NCBI GenBank assembly: GCA_027704905.1 | Contig: CM051007.1 | Span: 16,997,307 to 17,061,306, forward strand | Direction of reading: 5' to 3' | Origin: Muraenolepis orangiensis | Lineage: Eukaryota > Chordata > Actinopteri > Gadiformes > Muraenolepididae | Length of the DNA stretch: 64,000 nucleotides | Part shown: positions 34,660 to 64,000 of the stretch, piece by piece | Layout: each line of letters starts with the position of its first letter | How positions within the stretch are numbered: position 1 is the stretch's first letter | Program-made: the position numbers and the translations under genes | The notes under the pieces: model-generated | Told to the model about the DNA's origin: nothing | The model's input: the letters and a program-made list of their open reading frames with translations, nothing else | Databases searched by the model: none

Positions 34660-35151
34660 TTACTGTGAAAGGTGCTCAGTGACGACGATGTGGAGGGTCA
34701 TGGACAGAGAGGTGATCAAGCTGCAGTACTCCGTAAAGTTCATGGTGCCGTCCAGGTCCTGGTCCAGCTCCTCCATCACTTTCTCCGCCATGCCTTCCTG
34801 CACGGAGCACAAGCAGCAGACCATGCATGCTTCTTCAATATATTGTTTTATTGTACAAGGGAACATATTCAACCAGGTTGGGCTCATTGAGATTTAACAT
34901 GTCTTTTACAAGAGATACCTGGCCAAGATAGCAGCATACAATACAATACAATACAATATCATAGGTGACCATAGTGATGCACTTGTGTGACTCACCCCAG
35001 CGATGTGAGGCAGTTGATCTGCCATCATCTGAGAGAGTTCCTTCTTGCTAATTGTTGTGGGATCGTCCCCTTCTTCAGAAGCTGCGTATGTTAAAAATGT
35101 TCCATATAAGAGGGCCAGACCGGACTCCAGGGCAGTTAATTCTTCAGCCAT
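34660..35151 (-). CDS. S100-type EF-hand calcium-binding protein, copy 4 (diverged)
   Basis: Complement of 34660-34797 joined to 34996-35151; 97 residues. Exon 2 begins MAEELTALESGLALLYG and keeps the pseudo-EF-hand (ASEEGDDPTTISKKE). Exon 3 begins EGMAEKVMEELDQDLDG, with the canonical loop DQDLDGTMNFTE and all ligand positions filled. The donor GTGAGT and acceptor AG match those of copies 1-3; the intron is shorter. The TATA box at 35616-35622, non-coding exon 1 edge at 35555 and poly(A) signal at 34611-34616 are conserved. Many amino-acid changes separate it from copies 1-3, yet the frame and splice sites are intact, which suggests it is functional. The paralog name is not determined. Confidence 0.87.
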
Positions 35152-35278
35152 ATTTGTCTGGTTTAGCACGATCGGTTGAGCTAGAAAGGAATGTACAGTC
35201 AATCTAAATCCATAAATATTTATTTACACATGTTTGATGAGATTCCATATTCAATCACCTATATAAACAACAATATAC

Positions 35279-35300
35279 TACATATATATATATATATACA

Positions 35301-35343
<43 letters not shown>

Positions 35344-35485
35344 TATATACAGTATATATATATATATATATATACACACATGCATACACCAATTGTACAG
35401 AAATGTACACATTTTGTGATTTTATATATATACTGTATATATATATATATATATACAGTATATATACTGTATATATATTAAAGAC
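35279..35485. repeat. (TA)n microsatellites in S100 copy 4 intron 1
   Basis: Several TA runs separated by tacagta. The position is equivalent to the TA repeats of the other S100 copies, so the repeat predates their split. Confidence 0.9.
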
Positions 35486-35639
35486 ACACATATAACAATT
35501 CCTGTACAGTTGGTACAGGAATGTACCAACTGAAAGAAAATGTCTTTCTCTTACCTGTTCAGGTGGGTTATCTGGAAAAGAATAAAGAGTTGAAGTAAAC
35601 TGTGACCTCACCGCCTATATATCTCATCTTTCACCCCTC

Positions 35640-38330
35640 CCATTTTCTCTCTTTCTGTCTTTTGTCTGCCCTGAAAACATGTCAGATACATTACACCCGT
35701 GGAACCACACCTCCATTTCAAAGGAAATTTGCATGAACGTGTACAGCTGAGCCTACAGCAACACAGTCCTGGATCATGGCATGGGCAATATAATAATAAT
35801 AATGTAGTTAGCTATAAAACTGGCTCTATAAGTAGGGGTTCTCACAACTCCCTGGCTGATTAGAGGTGGAGTTATATTCACCATTTTCAAAAAAGGATAA
35901 TTTATTATTTTCTTGCCGGCCATAAATAATGGCTAGCACAACAACCAGGCCAGGTCCATGGTCAGCTGGTCAGATGGAAAGACATCTGTTTGTTTACAGG
36001 TGTCATGTACGCTGGGGAGCTTGGTAGTAAGCCCCTGCCCCCCGCCCCCACCTTCGGCAAAGTGGGTGAACGAATGAATGAAAGAGTTATAGAGAGTTAT
36101 ATAAGAGTAGGATTTGATAGTGCTCCATATTGCAGCTAGTAGCCTACATAATGAAGGATGTTGCACAGAGAGGAGTTATGTAGTACTGCAGCAATTCAGG
36201 CAACAGTTAAAACAGAAAAGACTCATGTTTTGGCATATTTAAAAAAGGACACTGGAGTGAATATGAAGATGAAGATGATGAAACTGAGTGCCAATCATTT
36301 AAACAATAAATGTTTATTATCTGCTAGCGCTACAGAGTCTCAGGTTCAGCAGAGCGATCTTATACCAAAAGCATTGTTCTCTGCTGAAGTTACCTCCCGG
36401 ACATGGAGTGTTGCAGAGTCCTTTTAAACACAGTTTCGCCGCCTTGACTGAGATTAGGGAAAGTTGACATTAGTGGAGCAACAAAGCATTTGAGACAGCT
36501 CAAAGTGGGGGCCCCAACAGCTGCAAGCATCTCCCCCTCTCTGCCCACTCTTAACCAGGGTTAGTTAGTTATGTCCGCAAGTTAAAGAACAGGCTATTTA
36601 TATGGAAACAGAGAAAAGGATCAAATAAAGCGACATATGGATTTTTCCATCGCGCTCACTGCCAGTTCAAACCAGCCAGAAATCGACACAATCACAATGA
36701 CATTGAAACCACGCTTCCACTCTAATCTTACTACAAACAAGTAATGTTTGACAAACGTTTGTATCGGGAGACATAAAACCACCCACGGAATTGACAAGCA
36801 ACCAGTCTATAACGGAATTTGGTGCAAGCCTTGCAACTGTACACTTAGAACTGTGCTTAAGGTTGTTGTTATAGCAGCAGCAGTACCTAGGAATTTAAGA
36901 TGTATAGGTTTGGTTGGGTTTGTATGGTATTCGCCTGGCCCGACCACACAATACAAAAAACCATGTCTAGTTGATGAGGCTTTTGCTTACGTGCTGCTAA
37001 CATTAGCATGTTCTATGTTACCATTTTCCATTGATTGTCAAATGGAAGGTTTGGAAAACCCAGTTAGCTTGGTTTTTTTAGCAACTTAAAAACTTTCTTT
37101 CTGTGATCTGCTGTCGTGCTTTCGGAACTCCGACCTTTTAGCTTCTGACAATAACAAGCAAAATCAGCACATCTAGGTAGACGTGGCCATCAAATGAGCT
37201 TCATATGATTTTGCAAACCCATTGCATGAATCTGACCAAACTACCGGTATGTATGTTTTTATGCTATTTGTTAATAAATAATAGGCTGAATAAACAAAAT
37301 ACTGAATGCAATGAATCTAACCCATTATAATGTGTCTTTTTTGCCTTTTTTTGCTAGAGAGGTGCTGGCAATATCTAATATCTAAACCTTGACATGCAAA
37401 CAAAAGCCACGTCAAATGTCAAGTTGTCTCGTGCAAACGTTCCCTTTTCCATGTCTAACTCATTATGACACCTCGACCGGTACTGTTACCCTGACCGGTA
37501 GAGGTGTAATATTGGAATCACTGAACCCTGCAGGAACAACCCACAGGAACAAAGAACCTCCAGAGCAGATGGCTTTGACGGATGGGTCTACTCAACAACC
37601 CCGGTATCACCAACAACACATGGTTACATAATGGAACCTCGGCTCCATGGATGAAACAAGATTCGGCCACACGAGCAGTACCTGGATGATGCAAAGCTCT
37701 CGAATGTCAACGTACACCTGCTCCACCAATTGGATGTTTGTGGAGCAGCAAAAGCACTGTGAACAGCAGGTGGGGGGGGGGGGGCTCTCCAGGGACTTTG
37801 TTCTGCAACCACTGTGTCTGCTGCATTTGTGTCTTCAGTCCACACGGAGCCTTGCAAGAGCAAACGTCCTCAGCGTCCCTCACCGCTAGTGTGAGCTGAC
37901 CCCAGATCAGCTTCTGCGCACAGCTTTATCTCAGGAAGACTAGCTTTAGCAATGCTGCAGCTAATGGGGATCCTAATATACTAAATGAAACTAAACCAAC
38001 ATTACATAAAACACTCCAGACTCCAGAGTCCGCCACCGAGTGTCCCCCATGCGTGCGGGTTTAAATACGGAGGCCTGGAAGTGTTTGTAAAAACTAATAA
38101 CGGGAAGTGGCATAAAACATTTTGGCTAAATCCATAATATGATAGGTTTCAGGAGACCGAAAGCTCTCAGGTAGAGCGGGAGGAGTTTGTTCTGCGCTGG
38201 ATTTGACTATCTGATTATAGAGATGTTTAACAAGAGGCACACGAATAGATGATGCTATTTATAAATATGGGAATTTCAATTTAGAACATATGCATGATGT
38301 GCAACCTTACAAACACAGCCGTGCCCACAA
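35640..38330. other. Intergenic region without recognised gene
   Basis: Open frames up to 113 codons are present (e.g. 36748-37089) but none shows a domain, splice pattern or paralog in this window. Composition is unremarkable apart from short homopolymers (37771-37784 G run). Confidence 0.5.
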
Positions 38331-38335
38331 GCGCG

Positions 38336-38364
38336 CGCACGCACACCCACACCCACACACACGC

Positions 38365-38427
<63 letters not shown>

Positions 38428-38495
38428 GCAATTCGTTTGGTTGCAACCTTACAAACACACACGTGCACACGCACACGCACACCCACCCACACCCA

Positions 38496-38537
<42 letters not shown>

Positions 38538-38545
38538 TACACAGT
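38336..38545. repeat. Two (CA)n arrays in a small duplication
   Basis: CA arrays at about 38376-38426 and 38498-38535. Each is followed by a near-identical attcgtttggttg stretch and the first is preceded by a caaccttacaaacac copy, so a segment including the array was duplicated. Confidence 0.9.
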
Positions 38546-38670
38546 GCTATTCGTTTGGTTGTACACCAAAGACAGCTGTTATTTCTCATATCGAATCTAG
38601 TAAAGTGTAAACCCTAAATAAAGCATATGAAGGTATGAAGGTATGAACTCGGTATGGCTGCGAGAAGGTT

Positions 38671-38710
38671 GGGGGCGGGGCGTAGCCGAGACCGACAACG
38701 CCTCATTGGT
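38671..38710 (+). promoter_or_regulatory. trim46: Candidate trim46 promoter elements
   Basis: A GC box (gggggcgggg, 38671-38680) and a reversed CCAAT box (attggt, 38705-38710) lie 270-310 bases before the first ATG. Position and type fit a TATA-less promoter; the start site is not visible. Confidence 0.35.
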
Positions 38711-38979
38711 CCGCATGTTAAAGACCTTGGTAATAATTCTATCACCAATGTAGCCTATATGTTCGCTTGTTCCTCTCCTGTCATAGGCGGCTGGCTGGCC
38801 GGATGAGGCTGTATCGAATGCCTCCCATTCGCGACAAAATGAGCGTACTAATGGAGAAATGACTCTGTAAAATCGTACATTTGTCAAATCGAACGGACAC
38901 AGAACACATGGCATAGGGGGATATAGCCTACAGAGGCGCTTCAGACGGTGGCATTTTTCTCTCTCTTTCTCTCTCTAAG

Positions 38980-56219
<17,240 letters not shown>

Positions 56220-56302
56220 GGAGCGGTTAACTAAACGGGTTAAGTTAAGGTGGAGGTTTTTTACGGCGTGTTCCGTAATATTGGCGTATTATTTTAAAAA
56301 AA

Positions 56303-56308
56303 AATAAA
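56303..56308 (+). promoter_or_regulatory. trim46: First AATAAA after the trim46 stop
   Basis: AATAAA 84 bases after the stop. The real 3' end may lie further on, as other candidates exist (e.g. near 57450). Confidence 0.4.
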
Positions 56309-57071
56309 GGTATTTGTGAAGTATTTACTCAGCTAGAACGAAAGATTACAACGAACAAACAAACAAACAAAAAAAAAAAAGGTAGACATCTCAGCGATTT
56401 CTTTTGTTTTGTATTTCATTTGTATATGAGAACCTTTCTATAGTGACAAATATGCAAATGTAATTACGTTTCTTACATTCTTACATTTTGTTTTGCAGGA
56501 CTTACTTGCTTGAGTAGTGGCTGGCACATTATAAACTTGCCTGTATATTGTTTTCAAATTTGAAGCTTGCACTTAGTAGCTATGCGATATTGTATACATT
56601 TATAGTAAATTATGCATATATGTAGATAGAGCAAAAGAGCATATCTTCTTTTCTTCTCCTCCTCTTGCCCCTGCAGCCCCCCCCCCCCCTCCCCCCCCCC
56701 CCCCTCCATGTTTGTAGTTCAGTCCAGATTACACTTTAAGACACCGCAGTTTGCCTCAAAAAACAGCTGTCGTCTGGACTGTCACTTTGACGTACTGCAA
56801 TCCCAACCAAAGTCAAAAGTTCTCTTAGTTCTTTGTTATTTCTTTGTATGTATTTTTTTTATTTTTATTTTTTCCCCGGCCCTAAAATGCTTTCGTGATT
56901 GACTAGCGTAGTAGATTAGAGGTAGAAGAGAACAATGAGGCAATACTGTAATTAGATGGTTATATATGTAATTAGACCATTCTAATTATACCTCTGCTAC
57001 GTCTGCTAATCACTGGTTGCTAGCTAATGGCTCTGTTTACGCATTTCTATGTTGCATTTCCAAATACATAA

Positions 57072-57210
<139 letters not shown>

Positions 57211-58676
57211 TTTGATGTGTGCACTTCAAAAGTCTGTACTCACTTTTGTGTGCTTTGTCAAATGGTAACACACTCTTTGATTCTCTGGTGAATGTTTTCA
57301 CGCAAAAGTTGTTCTGAATTATGAAGAACATTTTTGATTAGTTTTAACATGGCTTGATTGTAAAATGGCCATTGCTTCTTATGAAATGATTAGCCATATT
57401 TGATTATATATCACCTGCTGGCAGAATGTTTGCAAAACAAAATCAATTAAATAAATTAACACAGAATTATATTTAATTTGAGAAAAATTATTATTTTTAT
57501 ATTGACGCGTCTTGTCTTTGTAGTTTCTGTTCAATCTAACCAGCTATTATCGTTTACTTTTCTATGTAAGCTGCAGTACACACCCGGGCCACTAGAGTGC
57601 AGTAAGGACTTGATAAAGCCCGTAGAATTTAGACCTGCGCTACTCGGCTCACATTTTAGACAAAAGGCCTACAGCAGCTCGCATACGTGGAGCTCAGTGG
57701 GGCCTGTGAACTGTTGTGTTTTGGGTTTAGATTAGATTTACTAAGCAAAGAATAGTTGAGGCACTGGAGCATGTAAAAAGCAAACCAACGGATGTTCTTT
57801 GAAATGTCTTTCTCTATATACAACAACCTAAATGTGATGATGATGATATATGAATCGTCAAACATAAGCCACAACCTGCCTGTGTAACGCTGGCTTGTGG
57901 TCCATGTGCTTCAACAGCATTCCTGTTATTTACCCAAAGCTCCCAATATGGTCTCTCTCAACCACATCCACCAAAAAAATAAAAATAAACACTTGCAAAA
58001 TATCGCGGCGGAAACCTCCATCCACACACAAGAATACACCTCCAAGTGTAATAAAGAAGACCATCTGCTTCTGATCCAGATACAAACACCTTACACGTGT
58101 GGGAGCTTAGCGGTCCTTATGTAATGTCAAATGCCAGGGATTTACTTTTCATGAGCTTCGATATGAAAATCCACATGTGTATTTAATTTGGACCGTACGT
58201 TCGACCGACCGACCGAGCCCCTGGGTGGTGGTGGTGATGGTGGTGGTGGCCTGCCCTGGCACCACCACCACCACCACCCAGGGGCCTCTTCCAACGAGAA
58301 GATGAAGAAACCGACCATTGTAAGAACGAATTGAGAAACGGCCCTCACAACGTGGGCCAAGGTACTTAAGGAAATATAAGAGAAATATATAATATTTAAT
58401 ATTGCCTGCCATCGTGGATTGCCCCATGATTTAGAGCCATATAGTACAACAGAATGAATACAGTATGTAAGGCTACCCCCCCCCCTCCCCCATACACCCA
58501 CTCTGGTCCAAAATCGGTAACAGATTGGTGCGGTCCAACAACTGGATGTAGGCAGCAGCCGCCACAACTCCACATGTTGGGGTCCCCAACATGTTGGGGC
58601 GAGATTTAGATTTACACACATCAATAATCTCTACTATCGTCATCCAAGAGTATAGTGGCCCAAGAACAGAAGAGAG
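57211..58676. other. Gene-free stretch downstream of trim46
   Basis: No domain-bearing frame. It contains a GGT/ACC foldback at 58217-58285 and short repeats. Could include distal 3' UTR. Confidence 0.5.
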
Positions 58677-59045
<369 letters not shown>

Positions 59046-60990
59046 CGTGCATCTGGAACACTATAACGCACGGTGGTCGTTACACCATAGTCTGCTGGAG
59101 GGAGCCCTGCAAGGAGGCAACTGCCTTTAAATACCTCAGCTCAACCACACGGGTTAAAAAAAGGCAGCAGCATTTGTTTGGCTGTAACCCGCCAGAAGGT
59201 CTGTCTCTATAGCCTGTGTAGTCTACGCTCTATTGCTCGCCCGGGAGAGACCGGCTTACTGCACAATGATCCGTTGACTGACCATTACCGGCGGATCGGT
59301 GTGACGGCGGGCCGCGGCTGGAATGATGCGATGGCGAGCGGTTGTCCGAGGCTCGAACGTGTGGCGCTGGACGATCGAGAGCTTGAGTGGAGAGGGGGGG
59401 GGTGGAGGGTGGAGGGTTTGATTAAAAGCGCCGTCCACAGTTTTTGGAGATACGCTATTATTAAGCGTACACCACACACACTGAGCATGTGCGCCACGTT
59501 ATTACAATCACATTCCGATTGGAACCGCATGAATCGGTTCCCCCCCTGGCTGGCTGATACTCCATACGCCATATGAAGTCTGTATTCCAGGCCCCACACA
59601 CACACGTAACGACACTCACGTAACGACACACAGCGACACACACACGTAGCGACACACACACAGTCAGTCATCAGTCATCACTCCTTCCTTTGAGCTTTCT
59701 CTAACTTTTAATCTTATCGCTATTCTTCCAGCTATGGCCACCCTTGTACCCTTCCCCCCACCTACGTAATTTTCATGCTTTAATAATACATATTCCTGCC
59801 GACGTTATCACATTTAAAGGCGGATAGATCAAAAGTGAGAGACCAGCGAGAGAGAGGAGATGGTGGGTGGGGGGGGGGAGAATCCAAAAATCTGCTAAAT
59901 GTGAGCTAAGAGGATTTGAAGGCTGTGGTGCGGCCACATCTCGCTTAGCTTTGGTAAATGAGGGGTGACAGCCAATGCTAGCCTGCCGGAGCACATATGG
60001 TGAAATACTGTAACCCATAGCGCCCCGCAGGGGTGGGGGGGTGTGTGTGTGTGAGGGGGGGGGGGGGGGGGGTTCAGTGGAGCGGCTCAGGGGGTAATTC
60101 ACTTTAGCGCTCACGGTACGCATGGAGGCCCGATTCTGTTTTTGTATTGGATTTGTGTATTGCTTTTGTGCTGCAGACCTCATCACGCATTAGCCTTTTC
60201 TTTTAGCGGCGGGGGATAAGGGGAGGGGGGGGGGGGGGGGGGGGATAAGGGGGGAGCATGAAAGGGGTTTTGATGTAAAACGTAAAATAAAAATAAAATG
60301 AAGCCGCCCCGAAGACAAGGGTGTGGTTTGATTTATGGGGACCGGCAAAGGGGGGGGGGGGGGGGGGGTGGGGGGTGATGATGACGATGACGATGATGAT
60401 GATGGTGATGAAAAATGCATTCCATCCCCCTCGGACAAAGTGAATGTCACGCCATTTGCAGACAGAGCGAGGGCTTTTTTTAATGTGGGCCTAGATAGAA
60501 GAATATCTGTCAATTACACAGGAGGAGATGAGTTCCTCCATGAGTGATCCTCCCTGGCCTCTTTGGCTGTGTTACCTGAACCTGGCGGAAAAACACCAGT
60601 CCAGCGGTTGTTTTAAACAGGTGTACTACAAAGAAAGCTACTCTAGAGGGCCTTGTGTACCATCTCACACAAAGTTTAGCTTAGCCACGCATGGGCCATC
60701 TCTCCAAATGTTTATTATTATTATTATTATTATTATTATGAATAATTTTTTTATCAAACTTGTATTTAACGACCTTTGACCTGAGGGAGTGCATGTACTG
60801 TAGGTTCGGCTACAGGCCTTCACACACGTGGCAGCCTTGTACCTCATACCAACGAGGATGTTATTGTTCTATAAAGTAGTGGAGTAGTGGCTTTAACGCA
60901 AAGAAAAACACTTTACGAGCCTTAGGTTTTTTTAAGCGGCACGTTAAACACACCCTTAGCCTTGAGTCTCGACAAGAAGTTGTCGGACAG
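59046..60990. other. Gene-free stretch with homopolymers
   Basis: G runs at 60053-60072, 60221-60243 and 60351-60368, a GAT/GAC triplet run (60376-60408) and (TTA)n at 60714-60739. No gene recognised. Confidence 0.5.
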
Positions 60991-61002
60991 GTACTGGGAA
61001 GT

Positions 61003-61004
<2 letters not shown>

Positions 61005-61051
<47 letters not shown>

Positions 61052-61165
61052 ACACACACACACACACACACACACACCAGCCGACAAGAAAAGGTTGTCG
61101 CACCACCTACAAGCCGCTGTGTGTATGTCTGTCTGTCTGTCTGACTATCTCTCTGTACACACACA

Positions 61166-61200
<35 letters not shown>

Positions 61201-61205
61201 GACAC
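61005..61205. repeat. (CA)n arrays around a short dispersed repeat
   Basis: CA runs on both sides of accagccgacaagaaaagg (61076-61105), which recurs at the window end (63957-63990). Confidence 0.9.
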
Positions 61206-61269
61206 ACGACACTAAGAGTGGATCCGCCGTCTCGGGGTTAAATGTTTCCGAGTCGTGCACCCCACACCT

Positions 61270-61445
61270 ACACCCACACACCTCCCTCCCTCCCTCCCTC
61301 CCTCCCTCCCTCCCTTCCTTCCCCCCCTCCCCCCCTCCCCCCCTCTCTCCCTCACTCCCCCCCCCTCCCTCCCTCCCTTCCTTCCATCCTCCTACCTCCC
61401 TCCCTCCCTCCCTCCCTCCCTCCCTCCCTCCCTTCCTTCCTCCCC
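61270..61445. repeat. (CCCT)n tract
   Basis: Tetranucleotide CCCT with C-run interruptions; followed by (CCGT)n at 61541-61575. Confidence 0.95.
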
Positions 61446-61714
61446 GGAACCTGCGAATCTGTTAAAATTCTTGATCCTTGTAAAAGTGTAAAAGCAAGCG
61501 TTTTGAACATCCACTGGGGAATCGGTAAGCCACACATGGTTCTCCCGTCCGTCCGTCCGTCCGTCCGTCCGTCTGTCCGTCGCGGGGGGAGGGGGGAGGG
61601 CCAGCTGTGCACACACCATGCACCACCGCGCAGTAGGGCGCGCGTGTGCAAGCACCGCACCAAGACGAATGGTCACGGATGGAGGAAAGAGACAGGAAGG
61701 AAAACACACACACA

Positions 61715-62395
<681 letters not shown>

Positions 62396-62729
62396 TGAAG
62401 TCTCTAAGGACCCTGTAAACCCTGTAAAGACCCCTCTGTTACGTTGTCGCTACTTGACCCCTCCCCTTCCCTCTGCCCAACCGCCCCCCTCCCTCCCGTC
62501 ACTCCTTACCTTTCAAATGTTGACCGAGTGAGTGAGTGAGGTTATAGGTCGGCAGGTGCCGGGGGGAGGGGCAGGGGGTGAAGTGGTGGAGGTCAGGAGG
62601 TGAGGAGTTGAGGGGGGGGGGGGGGGGGGTTGCTGCTGGTAGGAACAATATGGCTAGTGTCCAGAGGGCTAGATCAGACAGTCTGGTGACGTCAAACCCT
62701 TTCTAGAGATAAGGAGCCCTGTCCATCGG

Positions 62730-63040
62730 TCTCTCTGCCTGTCTGTCTGTCGGTCTCTCTGCCTGTCTGTCTGTCGGTCTCTCTGCCTGTCTGTCGGTCT
62801 CTCTGCCTGTCTGTCGGTCTCTCTGCCTGTCTGTCTGTCGGTCTCTCTGCCTGTCTGTCGGTCTCTCTGCCTGTCTGTCGGTCTCTCTGCCTGTCTGTCT
62901 GTCGGTCTCTTTGCCTGTCTGTCGGTCTCTCTGCCTGTCTGTCAGTCTCTCTGCCTGTTTGTCGGTCTCTCTGCCTGTCTGTCTGTCGGTCTCTCTGCCT
63001 GTCTGTCTGTCGGTCTCTCTGCCTGTCTGTCTGGATGTCT
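62730..63040. repeat. Minisatellite of GTCTGTCGGTCTCTCTGCCT type
   Basis: About 13 copies alternating between 20- and 24-bp versions, differing by one extra TCTG. Confidence 0.93.
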
Positions 63041-63331
63041 CTCTCCCAACAAAGATTGGAGCCCACACGTTGATGATTAAAATACAAAAAAAAGGATATT
63101 TATTATAAGCAAGACAAATTGTGTATATAATATAAAATGTAATAATCTGAAGAATCAGAAGTTGAGTGTAGCGTAGAGATGAGTGGACCATGTGCTGTGG
63201 GGGGTGTTAAGGAGTAAACAACGTACATCTACATGAGGCCTTAAAGAGACAGAACTAAACCAGACTTAGACCAAAAGAGAACACAACATAAGACCAAGCC
63301 TTAACAAAAAGGCACAACCAAAGCTAACGTG

Positions 63332-63437
<106 letters not shown>

Positions 63438-63589
63438 AAGAGGCTGATGTGGTTCACCTTGTGAAGCCTGCCGCTTCTTCAGGCGAACCGGCAACCTGCA
63501 CAGGTGTACCACATTAGCTAATGACCCTCTAAGCTCCGCCCACTGGCTCCCCGCACAGGTAAACAAATACCGTTTCCACACCGGGCTTA

Positions 63590-63945
63590 AATACGGTATT
63601 CGCAGCGCTGCGAAACTAGTTTGGCATTAACTAATCCACCTTTTGGGGTTGGTGGTTTAGATCCCGAAGTAACTAGTTTGGGTGCCAAGCAATCAAACTA
63701 CTACGGGTTTCGCTTCCCATGTGTGTGTGTGTGTGAACAGAATCTTTAATGCGCATTACTTTCAGATTTTTTGCGCATTCACTTCTCTATCGTGTGTGAA
63801 CAAAAACCTGGTATCGAGTGCGCAGCGAATCGCAAATTAGAAGAGAGTGTGAACATAAAGTGTATTCGATGCGCACCAAACTAATACGGTATGGACTCCC
63901 GTATTAACTAATACGGGAGTCCATACCGTATGCAGTGTGAACACG
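63590..63945. repeat. Possible MITE-like element with a terminal hairpin
   Basis: Repeated gtgtgaac motifs (63731, 63794, 63848, 63936), and a perfect 23-bp inverted repeat at 63884-63906/63909-63931. No target duplication was found, and the element edges are unclear. Confidence 0.35.
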
Positions 63946-64000
63946 GTAAAGCAGAACCAGCCGACAAGAGAAGGTCGTCACACTACCTACAGGTAGCTGT

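Noticed and set aside
36748..37089. 113-codon open frame as a gene
   Set aside because: No domain, splice context or paralog; expected by chance in this length.

Overview
The window is 64 kb of a ray-finned (teleost) fish genome. This follows from split vertebrate-type genes, fish-type L2, hAT and Ty3/gypsy elements, a tRNA-derived SINE, and very dense, long microsatellites. The microsatellite load resembles that reported for cod-like fishes, but I cannot name the species. A run of exactly 1000 Ns (25501-26500) is an assembly gap.

Positions 1 to about 19160 hold two full and one partial copy of a ~7.7 kb tandem unit. Each unit carries a minus-strand S100-type EF-hand gene (two coding exons, a non-coding first exon, a TATA box and a poly(A) signal), a decayed hAT element with an 8-bp target duplication, L2 LINE 3' ends, and, in units 1 and 2, a rearranged Ty3/gypsy fragment. 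Units 1 and 2 are almost identical and encode the same S100 protein; unit 3 differs by one residue. A fourth, diverged S100 gene lies at 34660-35151. From 19382 to 27937 there is a second, ~3.2 kb tandem duplication made of degraded S100-gene sequence, LTRs and a SINE; no intact S100 exon survives there.

From 27750 to 34530 there is a nest of retroelements: a chromodomain-type gypsy element split by an L2 LINE, then a jockey/Rex-like LINE split by an LTR element with a 5-bp target duplication. Positions 35640-38600 show no recognisable gene.

From 38980 to 56219 (plus strand) lies one complete gene, trim46: 12 coding exons joining in frame to 803 residues, with RING, two B-boxes, coiled coil/COS, FN3 and SPRY. 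It is a microtubule-associated TRIM protein of the proximal axon. Its introns are swollen by simple repeats, including 1.45 kb of an ACT-type trinucleotide array. One intron uses a GC-AG boundary, and a second possible first exon lies at 39743. Positions 56310-64000 hold only 3' UTR/intergenic DNA with simple repeats and a few foldback sequences.

The S100 genes and trim46 are separate units on opposite strands; nothing here suggests they act together. I found no undescribed defence-like or operon-like system. The most unusual items are the S100 amplification, the circularly permuted gypsy fragment, the hAT insertion with its own empty site in the window, and the splice-site peculiarities of trim46.
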